In this document: one piece after another, positions 22,360 through 30,777 of the stretch
How positions within the stretch are numbered: the stretch's first letter is position 1
Layout of the letters: the number at the start of each line of letters is the position of its first letter
Assembly (NCBI GenBank): GCA_032595675.1
Contig: JAVQMD010000005.1
Location: forward strand, 53,389-117,388
Reading direction: 5' to 3'
Length of the DNA: 64,000 bases
Origin: Candidatus Electrothrix rattekaaiensis
GTDB taxonomy: Bacteria > Desulfobacterota > Desulfobulbia > Desulfobulbales > Desulfobulbaceae
Made by a program: the position numbers and the translations under genes
Notes under the pieces: generated by a model
Told to the model about the DNA's origin: nothing
The model's input: the letters and a program-made list of their open reading frames with translations, nothing else
Databases searched by the model: none

Positions 22360-22590
22360 TAGCGTGGCTTCGCAACGCAATTGCCGACCCACGCAACAAG
22401 AAAGCGGGCTCTCGCAATTACATTGCAACGCCTTGCAACGTTCCTGCGAGACCTTGCTTCTTTGTTGCAAGCTCTCGCAATTGTATTGCGGGCTATGGAT
22501 TCTTTATTGCAAGCCCTCGCAGGAAGGAAGCAAGAGGCTGCATCTTTATTGCGGTATCCCGATATTACGTTGCAAGGCTCCGCAGGAAAA
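22360..22590. repeat. Degenerate 21-bp tandem repeat array
   Basis: Units alternate around TTGCAAG and CTCGCA with a 21-base period (for example near 22475, 22496, 22517, 22538). Because the period is a multiple of three, three overlapping frames encode heptad-like peptides. The least improbable is the + frame from 22381, giving L-A-S-L-L-Q-A / L-A-I-V-L-R-A type repeats, but none has a convincing start site. Confidence 0.7.
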
Positions 22591-22713
22591 AAAGAAGAGC
22601 CTGTTTTTTTATCATGGGCCGGATAATCCGTCCCGGAAGGACGCTGCTGGAAGGATGCTGCTCTTGCAGAACGGCTCTTTATGCCGAGAAAAAGCCCGAC
22701 GAAAAATCCAAAC

Positions 22714-22750
22714 AAAAAAGGCGATTACGAAGAATTCGTAACCGCCTTTT
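22714..22750 (-). terminator. Intrinsic terminator of the tRNA-Ala gene
   Basis: On the minus strand, 6 bases after the tRNA 3' end, AAAAGGCGGTTACGAA folds back on TTCGTAATCGCC and ends in a run of six T. A-runs on the other side would also serve the plus strand. Confidence 0.85.
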
Positions 22751-22756
22751 ATATCT

Positions 22757-22832
<76 letters not shown>

Positions 22833-22851
22833 TTGCTTTTCTGACAGCAGC

Positions 22852-22880
22852 TTTTACCATGCTGGGTGCCGACCTGTCAA
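22852..22880 (-). promoter_or_regulatory. Candidate sigma-70 promoter of tRNA-Ala
   Basis: Minus strand TTGACA (22880-22875), 17-base spacer, then GTAAAA (22857-22852), placing a start about 10-15 bases before the tRNA. The -10 is poor. The rest of the 300-bp gap up to mreB shows no further clear signal. Confidence 0.5.
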
Positions 22881-23125
22881 GGAGAACATCATGCAAAATC
22901 GACAGAAAATGATTTTTTACTTTTTTCCAGGTAACAGATCTAATAAGATTGCTAATCCCCGCCTTAACTGGTAGCATAATCTCCATATATAATACAGCTC
23001 GGACAAGGGCGGGGCAAAGCGGGGTAAAGAATGCTCCATTGCGGAAATAACACACTATTCTCGCCCCACCTCTTTATCGACCTGTAGACTCGGCAGTGTA
23101 TAAAAACGAACTTTTGTAAAGGTGA

Positions 23126-24169
<1,044 letters not shown>

Positions 24170-24229
24170 CTGTGATATCGGTTTTTTTCACAGGGTTGTG
24201 TTCCCTTTCGTTGATTTATTTTTCATCAG

Positions 24230-25081
24230 ATGAAAAAAAATAGCCGCAGGCAAGGCAGGGGCAGTATCAAAACATTTCGTTTTGTTCTGTTCGTAGGGAC
24301 AGTTGCCACCTTTGCTGTGATTCTTCTCATTATTATCTTGGGTGATCAACAGTTTGGTCCGGTCCATAAAGTGATCTTTGAGGGAGCAGGCCCCCTGCAA
24401 AAGGCGGTGGCAAAAATAAGCGGCTCTGTCCATTCTGTGAAAAGAAAATATATTGATCTTCTCACAGTTCGTGAAGAAAAAGAACGGTTATGGCGAGAGT
24501 TACAGGAGTGCCGGACAACAGCCTACGCCAACCGAGGTGCTGTGGCTCTCAATGCTCGTCTGAGGAAACTGCTTGATTTTAAGGATTCCTCCAATCAACC
24601 GACCATAACCGCACAGATTATCGGGAAAGACCCTTCACTTTGGTTCCGAAGTGTTATTATCGACCGGGGGAGCAGTGACGGTGTCGGTAAGGGGATGCCC
24701 GTTGTTACCGGCGAGGGGATTGTCGGTCAAGTCTACGCCTCATCAAGCGATTACTCCAAGATATTGCTTGCCATTGCACCGTCCAGCGCAATTGATGTCC
24801 TCTTACAGGGCTCTCGGATACGAGGTATCCTGAAAGGGACTGGAAAGAATCTGTATCGCCTGGAATATATCCTGAAGACGGCTGAAGTTTTTGCTGGAGA
24901 TCGTGTCGTCACCGCCGGATATGGTGGTATGTTCCCCACCGGACTTCCAGTTGGTCTCGTGTCGAAAGTTACCAGAAATAGACGGGGCATGTTTCTTGAG
25001 ATCGAAGTGGTTCCTGCTGTCGATTTTAGAACTTTGGAAAATTTGCTGGTTATTGAGCGAGAGAAAAAAGTGTTCAACTGA
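24230..25081 (+). CDS. mreC: Rod shape-determining protein MreC
   Basis: 283 residues: a basic cytoplasmic N-terminus, one membrane segment (residues about 15-38), a coiled-coil region with R-E-E-K-E-R-L-W-R-E-L and the double beta-barrel periplasmic domain containing I-D-R-G-S-S-D-G-V-G-K-G-M-P-V and V-T-A-G-Y-G-G-M-F-P-T-G-L-P-V-G. It links MreB to PBP2 and RodA. Spacing of 60 bp from mreB includes a weak 6-bp hairpin (CTGTGA). Confidence 0.95.
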   Translation: MKKNSRRQGRGSIKTFRFVLFVGTVATFAVILLIIILGDQQFGPVHKVIFEGAGPLQKAVAKISGSVHSVKRKYIDLLTVREEKERLWRELQECRTTAYANRGAVALNARLRKLLDFKDSSNQPTITAQIIGKDPSLWFRSVIIDRGSSDGVGKGMPVVTGEGIVGQVYASSSDYSKILLAIAPSSAIDVLLQGSRIRGILKGTGKNLYRLEYILKTAEVFAGDRVVTAGYGGMFPTGLPVGLVSKVTRNRRGMFLEIEVVPAVDFRTLENLLVIEREKKVFN

Positions 25082-25180
25082 CAAATTCCTCCTTTTCTGT
25101 CTCTGTCCTCTCAGATATCTTTATATTTTTTCCTGCATCTGTTCCTACTAGCCTTGGATTCCCTAAGCCCTTGACCAGAT

Positions 25181-25720
25181 ATGCTGATTCTTTCATTTAT
25201 AGCCGTAGGTCTCTTGCTTGTACTTGTTCAGACCACGTTTCTTATGCCTTCCCCCTTGTGGATCGCATCTCCTGATTTATACTACATCCTTGTCGGCTAC
25301 CTCGCGTATAATTTCACCTTTCTTCGAGGTATTGCGGTGCTCTTGCCGATCAGCATGGTTCTTGATGTCTATTCCGGTACGGTTATCGGTATGTACCCAA
25401 CGATTTGTTATCTCGGCTATTTTATGCTCAAATTTATGGTCGACAAGATGCCGATCCGCAAATCACTCTATCAGCTTCCTTTAGTTGCACTCAGCTATCT
25501 TGTTGTCAACTGGGTGCTCCTCATGGTGCTTGATTTTTTTCAACCCCAGGCTGTTGCAGGCTGGGAGTGGTTCCCTATCCTGCTCCGAGTTTTTTTGATC
25601 TACCTCTTTTCCTTCCCCTTGTTTCGTTTTTTTACCTTTCTTGACAAGAGGCTCAGGAAAAAAATTTCTTCTACACGTCTTACCCGTTCTCTGCCCGGAA
25701 ATCAATTTCGCCAGGATTAA
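25181..25720 (+). CDS. mreD: Rod shape-determining protein MreD
   Basis: 179 residues with about five hydrophobic segments and a basic tail. Sequence conservation is low in this family; identification rests on size, topology, the P-D-L-Y-Y-I-L-V-G-Y-L-A motif resembling the MreD P-D-x3-I/L pattern, and its place between mreC and the PBP2 gene. It is the integral membrane part of the MreBCD complex. Confidence 0.9.
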   Translation: MLILSFIAVGLLLVLVQTTFLMPSPLWIASPDLYYILVGYLAYNFTFLRGIAVLLPISMVLDVYSGTVIGMYPTICYLGYFMLKFMVDKMPIRKSLYQLPLVALSYLVVNWVLLMVLDFFQPQAVAGWEWFPILLRVFLIYLFSFPLFRFFTFLDKRLRKKISSTRLTRSLPGNQFRQD

Positions 25721-25738
25721 GAATCGGTTATAAAAAAT

Positions 25739-27727
25739 ATGAGCAAGCAGAACCGGAAAAGACAACTTGGTCAGGATATCAGCGGCTGGCCTCGCGATAT
25801 CGGCACCCCTCGAATAACCCGTATTAACGACGGAGAACTTGATTTTTATCGTCGCCGGGCGATGTACTCATCTGTTGTTCTCGTGTTCTTTTTTGTCGTT
25901 CTTATCACGAGGCTTTGGTATCTGCAAATCCAACAGGGTGAAGATTATACCAAACTCGCCAAAAACAACCGAGTACGCTACCTTGAAATTGCAGCCCCCC
26001 GTGGCAATATTTTGGATCGAAAAGGGCGGGAGATTGTCACTAATCGCCCCTCGTTCAACGTGGTATGGGTACGAGAGAAAAACCGCGTTGATGACGCCTT
26101 GATCAAAAAAACCGCTTCAATTCTCGATATAGAGATCTCCGAACTCCTGGCCAGAACACGGAAGATGGTCGGCACGCCGGGCCATATACCTATTCGTCTT
26201 GCAGAAGAGCTTAGTTGGGATCAGGTTGCTTATATTGAAAATAACAGAATGGAGCTTCCCGGCATCAAAATAGAGGTTGTTCCACAACGAGTGTACCATT
26301 ACGGTAATCTGGCATCGCACATCATTGGTTATCTCGGCGAAATAAACCCGAAAGAGCTTTCCTCACCAGCTTCAGAAGGCTATAAATCCGGCGATATGAT
26401 CGGCAAGATGGGGCTTGAAAAATTACGGGAAAAAGACCTCCGGGGCGAAAAAGGCCGCCACTACATGGAAGTGAATGCCCTGGGTTTTGAACAGCGCAAC
26501 CTAAAAGGCCTGGAACCGTTGCCGGGAAACGATGTCCAGCTCACCATTGATGTTGATCTTCAGCAGGCTGCTGAAGAGTTGATGATGAAGGATGATAAGT
26601 CTGGTGCTGTGGTCGCTATAGAAGTCAACACAGGTCGTCTGCTGATGCTGGCCAGCTCCCCTGTTCTGGAGCTTGATAAATTCCTCGGAGGTATTTCCGT
26701 AAAAAACTGGAAAGAGATGCTGGAGAATCCGTATCATCCCCTGATCAACAAGATTGTTCAGGGGCAGTACCCGCCCGCTTCAACCTATAAGATCGTCACG
26801 GCAACCGCCGGTCTGGCAGAAGGCGTGATAACCCCGGACAGCTCGGTCTATTGCCCTGGGCATTATCGTTTCGGTAATCGAACCTATCGCTGTTGGAAAA
26901 AAGCAGGCCACGGGGCTGTGAATCTGAAACGCGCTATGTCCGAATCCTGTGATGTCTACTTCTATCAGGTCGGGCAACGGCTGGGAGTGAACAGAATCGC
27001 CAATTACGCAACCCGACTGGGGCTGGGAAGAAAGACCGGGGTGGAAATGGAGCATGAAAAAAGTGGGCTTATTCCAACCTCGGATTGGAAGATGAAGAGG
27101 TATAAAAAACCGTGGCAGGAAGGCGAAACCCTGTCTATCGCCATCGGCCAAGGGTTTAATCTGGTCACTCCTCTCCAGCTGGCCTTAATGACCGCGACAG
27201 TAGCCAATGGCGGAACCTTGTACCAACCGGGAATGATTGAGACAGTGCGGGATCCGGATGGTCATATTATTGAACAGTTTCAGCCGACGATTCTGGATCG
27301 TTTTGATGATCAGGGAAGTAATTTGGAGATTATTAAAGAAGGCCTGATAGAGGCGGTAAACGGTCGACGCGGAACAGCCCGTCGAGCCAAAATGGAAAAC
27401 ATCACCGTTGCTGGCAAGACCGGGACAGCCCAGGTGGTCCGGCTGAAGCAGTATAAGCACTTAAAAGAGGAAGACATACCTTATAAATACCGTGATCATG
27501 CTTGGTTCACCTGTTTTGCGCCTGCGGAACGACCAGAGATAGCTGTCACCGTTCTGGTTGAACACGGGCTGCACGGCGGTTCGGCGGCAGCTCCTATTGC
27601 CAAGGCTGTGCTGGAAAAATATTTTGGTCAACGTGGCAGAGACCCCAAAAAGGTGAGTTCCGTGGTGCTCTTTGGTGAAGAGAAAGAGATTGCCGATGCC
27701 GGTCGTTCATCTGAATCTCTACATTGA
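25739..27727 (+). CDS. mrdA: Penicillin-binding protein 2 (transpeptidase of elongation)
   Basis: 662 residues. A cytoplasmic N-terminus of about 45 residues and one membrane anchor precede the PBP dimerisation domain (A-P-R-G-N-I-L-D-R-K-G) and the transpeptidase domain. Catalytic motifs are in order: S-T-Y-K (S-x-x-K, nucleophile Ser), S-C-D (S-x-N equivalent) and K-T-G-T-A. It crosslinks new lateral-wall peptidoglycan with RodA, its neighbour. The 3' end, including the stop codon, lies inside a 13-bp tandem repeat. Confidence 0.96.
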   Translation: MSKQNRKRQLGQDISGWPRDIGTPRITRINDGELDFYRRRAMYSSVVLVFFFVVLITRLWYLQIQQGEDYTKLAKNNRVRYLEIAAPRGNILDRKGREIVTNRPSFNVVWVREKNRVDDALIKKTASILDIEISELLARTRKMVGTPGHIPIRLAEELSWDQVAYIENNRMELPGIKIEVVPQRVYHYGNLASHIIGYLGEINPKELSSPASEGYKSGDMIGKMGLEKLREKDLRGEKGRHYMEVNALGFEQRNLKGLEPLPGNDVQLTIDVDLQQAAEELMMKDDKSGAVVAIEVNTGRLLMLASSPVLELDKFLGGISVKNWKEMLENPYHPLINKIVQGQYPPASTYKIVTATAGLAEGVITPDSSVYCPGHYRFGNRTYRCWKKAGHGAVNLKRAMSESCDVYFYQVGQRLGVNRIANYATRLGLGRKTGVEMEHEKSGLIPTSDWKMKRYKKPWQEGETLSIAIGQGFNLVTPLQLALMTATVANGGTLYQPGMIETVRDPDGHIIEQFQPTILDRFDDQGSNLEIIKEGLIEAVNGRRGTARRAKMENITVAGKTGTAQVVRLKQYKHLKEEDIPYKYRDHAWFTCFAPAERPEIAVTVLVEHGLHGGSAAAPIAKAVLEKYFGQRGRDPKKVSSVVLFGEEKEIADAGRSSESLH

Positions 27728-27756
27728 ACCTCTACATTGAACTTCTACATTAAGCG
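27718..27756. repeat. Three copies of a 13-bp tandem repeat across the mrdA stop
   Basis: TCTACATTGAACC, TCTACATTGAACT and TCTACATTAAGCG follow each other from 27718. The first copy supplies the mrdA stop codon (TGA at 27725) and the last ends 5 bases before rodA. Confidence 0.8.
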
Positions 27757-27761
27757 TACAC

Positions 27762-28874
27762 ATGCTTCGATTTGACAGACGACTTGTTCATAATTTTGAT
27801 TGGGTTATGGTAGTTCTCCTCCTCCTTATCTCCACCATGTCTCTTGCCAGTCTGTTCAGCGCAACCTGGAACGGAGGTCCCACCCCTTCCCAGATTTTTT
27901 ATAAGCAGCTTTATTTTTTTCTCTTTGGCTACGCCTTCATCCTGATTCTTATCAGCATTGATTACAGTGAGCTTGAAATGCTCTCGTATGTTGGTTATGG
28001 GGCAATCTGTCTTCTTTTGCTGTACACAAATTTCTTTGTTGATTCTATTGCCGGAACCCAGCGCTGGATCAATCTCGGGTTCTTTCATCTTCAGCCCTCT
28101 GAACCGGCCAAGCTCATCCTCGTGCTGGTGCTCGCCAGCTGCTATTCCAGTAATGAATATGTGGAAAACGGTTACCGGCTACGTGATATCATCAGACCTG
28201 CACTCATCACCTCGGTTCCTTTCACCCTGATTCTGATACAACCAGATTTGGGAACAGCACTTATGCTGGCCATCCTCTTTGTCTCCATGACTTTGTTCGC
28301 TCATTTGCGGTGGTCAACCATAACACTCTTGGGAAGTACCGGAATCGGGTGTGCTGTGCTGGGCTGGCTGTACGGGCTTAAAGACTATCAACGCCGGCGT
28401 ATTGAGACCTTTCTTAATCCAGAAAGCGACCCCATGAATCATGGGTACCAAATTAAGCAGTCAAAGATTGCTGTGGGCAGCGGTCAGGCATTCGGCAAAG
28501 GCTTCATGGAGGGCACTCAAGGGCATCTGAACTTTTTGCCGGAACGGCACACGGATTTTGCCTTTGCTGTCTGGTGCGAGGAACTGGGTTTTGTTGGGGC
28601 TTTATTTTTTCTGGTCTGTTTTTTCTTTATGTTGTTTTGGGGAATCAACATCGCCTTAACAGCCAGAGATAAATTCGGCGTTTATCTCGCCTTTGGTTTG
28701 GTAATGCTTATTTTTTGGCAGACAGTGATTAATCTCTTTATGATCATGGGAATGCTGCCGGTGGTTGGGATTCCGCTGCCGCTGTTCAGCTACGGTGGCT
28801 CTTCCTTATTAACGACCTTGGTGGCCATCGGCATCCTGATGAATATTCGGATGCGGCGATTTCAGGTGAGATAA
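27762..28874 (+). CDS. rodA: Rod-shape peptidoglycan glycosyltransferase RodA
   Basis: 370 residues, about ten transmembrane segments, SEDS family. Characteristic stretches are A-G-T-Q-R-W-I-N-L-G-F-F-H-L-Q-P-S-E, L-I-Q-P-D-L-G-T-A-L and the late G-I-P-L-P-L-F-S-Y-G-G-S-S-L. It polymerises lipid II together with PBP2. Last gene of the mre run; the stop is 18 bp from the convergent DUF134 gene and no terminator is visible. Confidence 0.96.
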   Translation: MLRFDRRLVHNFDWVMVVLLLLISTMSLASLFSATWNGGPTPSQIFYKQLYFFLFGYAFILILISIDYSELEMLSYVGYGAICLLLLYTNFFVDSIAGTQRWINLGFFHLQPSEPAKLILVLVLASCYSSNEYVENGYRLRDIIRPALITSVPFTLILIQPDLGTALMLAILFVSMTLFAHLRWSTITLLGSTGIGCAVLGWLYGLKDYQRRRIETFLNPESDPMNHGYQIKQSKIAVGSGQAFGKGFMEGTQGHLNFLPERHTDFAFAVWCEELGFVGALFFLVCFFFMLFWGINIALTARDKFGVYLAFGLVMLIFWQTVINLFMIMGMLPVVGIPLPLFSYGGSSLLTTLVAIGILMNIRMRRFQVR

Positions 28875-28892
28875 AAGAAGGGGGAGAGGAGG

Positions 28893-29177
28893 TTAGGCGT
28901 GTTCAGAAAAAACCAGGGCAGCACCGGTAACCAAGGCTTGAGCAACTTTTTTGCGTGCGCCAGTGAGTAGGCGCTGGATTGTTCCTCGTGATACGCCCAT
29001 GCGCTCGCCAGCCTGTGCTTGGGTCAACCCCTCAAAATCGCAGAGTTTGAGTGCTTCCAACTCATCACGGTACAGCATGATCTGGTCAAGCTTGCGCAGA
29101 GGCAACCCTACAGGCTTAAAGGCCTGACCGCAAAAATCACCTTCACAGCATCGTTTTTTTTTCAGACGTGGAGACAT
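28893..29177 (-). CDS. DUF134 family HTH protein
   Basis: 94 residues. The N-terminus has C-C-x3-F-C-G-Q-A-F-K-P-V-G-L-P, with basic and Cys residues typical of this group, followed by a sigma-like helix-turn-helix: E-L-E-A-L-K-L-C-D-F-x-G-L-T-Q-A-Q-A-G-E-R-M-G-V-S-R-G-T-I-Q-R-L. DUF134 proteins are putative DNA-binding proteins often found beside NifX/NafY-type proteins, as here. Whether it controls its neighbour is inference. Confidence 0.85.
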   Translation of the reverse strand: MSPRLKKKRCCEGDFCGQAFKPVGLPLRKLDQIMLYRDELEALKLCDFEGLTQAQAGERMGVSRGTIQRLLTGARKKVAQALVTGAALVFSEHA

Positions 29178-29194
29178 ACTCTTCAGAAAAATAG

Positions 29195-29250
29195 TACAGG
29201 TTACAAAGAGCGAGAAGAATATCGTATTTTTCTCTCCTTTGCAACCTGTA
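29195..29250. promoter_or_regulatory. Long inverted repeat between the NifX-like and DUF134 genes
   Basis: TACAGGTTACAAAG (29195-29208) and CTTTGCAACCTGTA (29237-29250) are inverted copies with one mismatch. Positioned upstream of DUF134 and downstream of the NifX-like gene on the minus strand; could be a terminator or a regulator-binding site. Confidence 0.5.
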
Positions 29251-29353
29251 ACCGGGACATCGACAATCCAGATAATCTATTAGCCTGTTATCCGATTGAT
29301 ACTCGCCAAATGAATATCAATGAGATATTAAGGGGAATATTAACAACGGGATA

Positions 29354-29752
29354 TCAATTATGGCAGGTGCCAGCCCCTTTACATGTTTGCTCAGCCCGCA
29401 TGACAGGGAAGTTACCCTGAACAATACCGTTGATCGCCTCTTGGACGTTTTTCAAGCTGTTTTTTTCAGCATAGTATACGTCGATATTGACCTCAGCAAA
29501 GGCCTGCATAGGACGTGCTCCCATGCCGCCGACAACAATTGCCTCAACGCCCTGATCTTTTAATAATTGAACAGGCTCCATGCAGCCGCCTGCACCGTGT
29601 TCCACATTGGCAACTGTATCAACAGAGGCAATTTTGCCCTCTTGGATATTTATTAAGGTAAAAAGCTCACAATGGCCGAAATGTTCAGAAATCTCTGCAT
29701 CAAGGCCGCCTGGGGTATTGGAAGGGACCGCGAGAAAAAGTGATGAACTCAT
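29354..29752 (-). CDS. NifX/NafY-type iron-molybdenum cofactor-binding domain protein
   Basis: 132 residues covering one dinitrogenase-cofactor-binding domain: the D-A-E-I-S-E-H-F-G-H-C start, V-E-A-I-V-V-G-G-M-G-A-R-P and a C-terminal Cys pair (C-K-G-A-G-T-C). Small stand-alone versions occur widely outside nitrogenase clusters, and no nif gene is present here, so a role in general Fe-S or molybdenum-cofactor handling is more likely than nitrogen fixation. The 260-bp gap upstream contains ACAATT-GAT-AATTGT (29888-29902), a perfect inverted repeat. Confidence 0.85.
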   Translation of the reverse strand: MSSSLFLAVPSNTPGGLDAEISEHFGHCELFTLINIQEGKIASVDTVANVEHGAGGCMEPVQLLKDQGVEAIVVGGMGARPMQAFAEVNIDVYYAEKNSLKNVQEAINGIVQGNFPVMRAEQTCKGAGTCHN

Positions 29753-30012
29753 GTGTAGATATCTCCAGTTAGATTTTATATAGATTACGAAAAAATACAG
29801 CTACTGCCGAGAGCAAGTACCCTGTATTTTTTTCAATACATTTTTAATGCAGTTGCCCGCAAGACAAGGAGTAATGTGTGTATATGCACAATTGATAATT
29901 GTATTCCTCTCTGCTGTCAATAAAAAAATGTCTCAACTGCTTCTGAAAAAAGACCGCAACGCATAGACAACGGCGGAGCAATAGAGTAAATTTATCTGGA
30001 GTATCGGATGCA

Positions 30013-30708
30013 ATGGCATTTTCAACTCCGCCGCCTCCGGACTTCCTAAAATACACTACTTTCTTTCCTTTTATGACGTTCATGGGTTATATTTTTCAAA
30101 CCATATATTCTCATACCGTGCGCAGGCGAATGCTCTACGCAGTGCTCTGTTTCTTGTGCCTCTCGGGCCTGCTTTTTTTTTCCTTTCCGGTCATCTCCGC
30201 TTCTCAGGCGGAGAAAAAGCAGGAGCCGGTTATAGATGAAATAGTGATTAGCGCGACAAGCGGCTATTTGTTGCTTTTTGCGACAGTGAAGCATTGTTTT
30301 ACCGATGAAATGCTTGAGGGCGTGCGCAATGGCATCCCGCTCACCTTCCGATTTGATATTCGTCTCAACAAAATACGTAAAAATTGGTTTGATTCAGAAC
30401 TTGCTGAGCATAAAATCAACCATACTCTGAGCTATGATCCTTTAAAAGAGGAGTACCAGGTTGCTTTTGCAGAGAAAGATCGACCTGAGGTGAGCAGGTC
30501 TCTGGAGGAAGCCAAGCAGATGATGGCGGATCTCAACGGGCTTAGGCTTTACCCCCTTAACAAATTGCAGGTCGGATCCCCGTATTCCCTGAAAATCAAG
30601 GCCACTCTGGTTGAAAACACCTTTCCTCTCGGCATCCACTCGATTATTCCATTTACATCATTGTGGAATTTTGAAACAGACTGGCGTATCGTCGAGTTCA
30701 GCTATTAA
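30013..30708 (+). CDS. DUF4390 domain protein (exported)
   Basis: 231 residues from the ATG at 30013 (GGAG 11 bases upstream); the later in-frame ATG at 30130 would place the signal segment right at the start, with R-R-R-M-L-Y-A-V followed by a hydrophobic run ending A-S-Q-A. The mature part matches DUF4390: V-I-D-E-I-V-I-S-A-T-S-G, T-F-R-F-D-I-R-L and the E-T-D-W end. These proteins sit immediately upstream of NtrY-type kinases in delta- and betaproteobacteria, which is the arrangement here; the role is unknown, possibly sensing for the kinase. Confidence 0.82.
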   Translation: MAFSTPPPPDFLKYTTFFPFMTFMGYIFQTIYSHTVRRRMLYAVLCFLCLSGLLFFSFPVISASQAEKKQEPVIDEIVISATSGYLLLFATVKHCFTDEMLEGVRNGIPLTFRFDIRLNKIRKNWFDSELAEHKINHTLSYDPLKEEYQVAFAEKDRPEVSRSLEEAKQMMADLNGLRLYPLNKLQVGSPYSLKIKATLVENTFPLGIHSIIPFTSLWNFETDWRIVEFSY

Positions 30709-30777
30709 TTCGGCTCCCCTCCGACGCACTGATAACCGGCGTTATAACCAGTTATAGACGTTTATAAATCATCTCTG

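Noticed and set aside
22360..22590. CRISPR array
   Set aside because: Units are contiguous and degenerate with no unique spacers, and no cas gene is present.
22278..22715. Minus-strand ORF with A-R-A-C-N-K repeats
   Set aside because: The repeats only reflect the 21-bp tandem array, which stays open in several frames.
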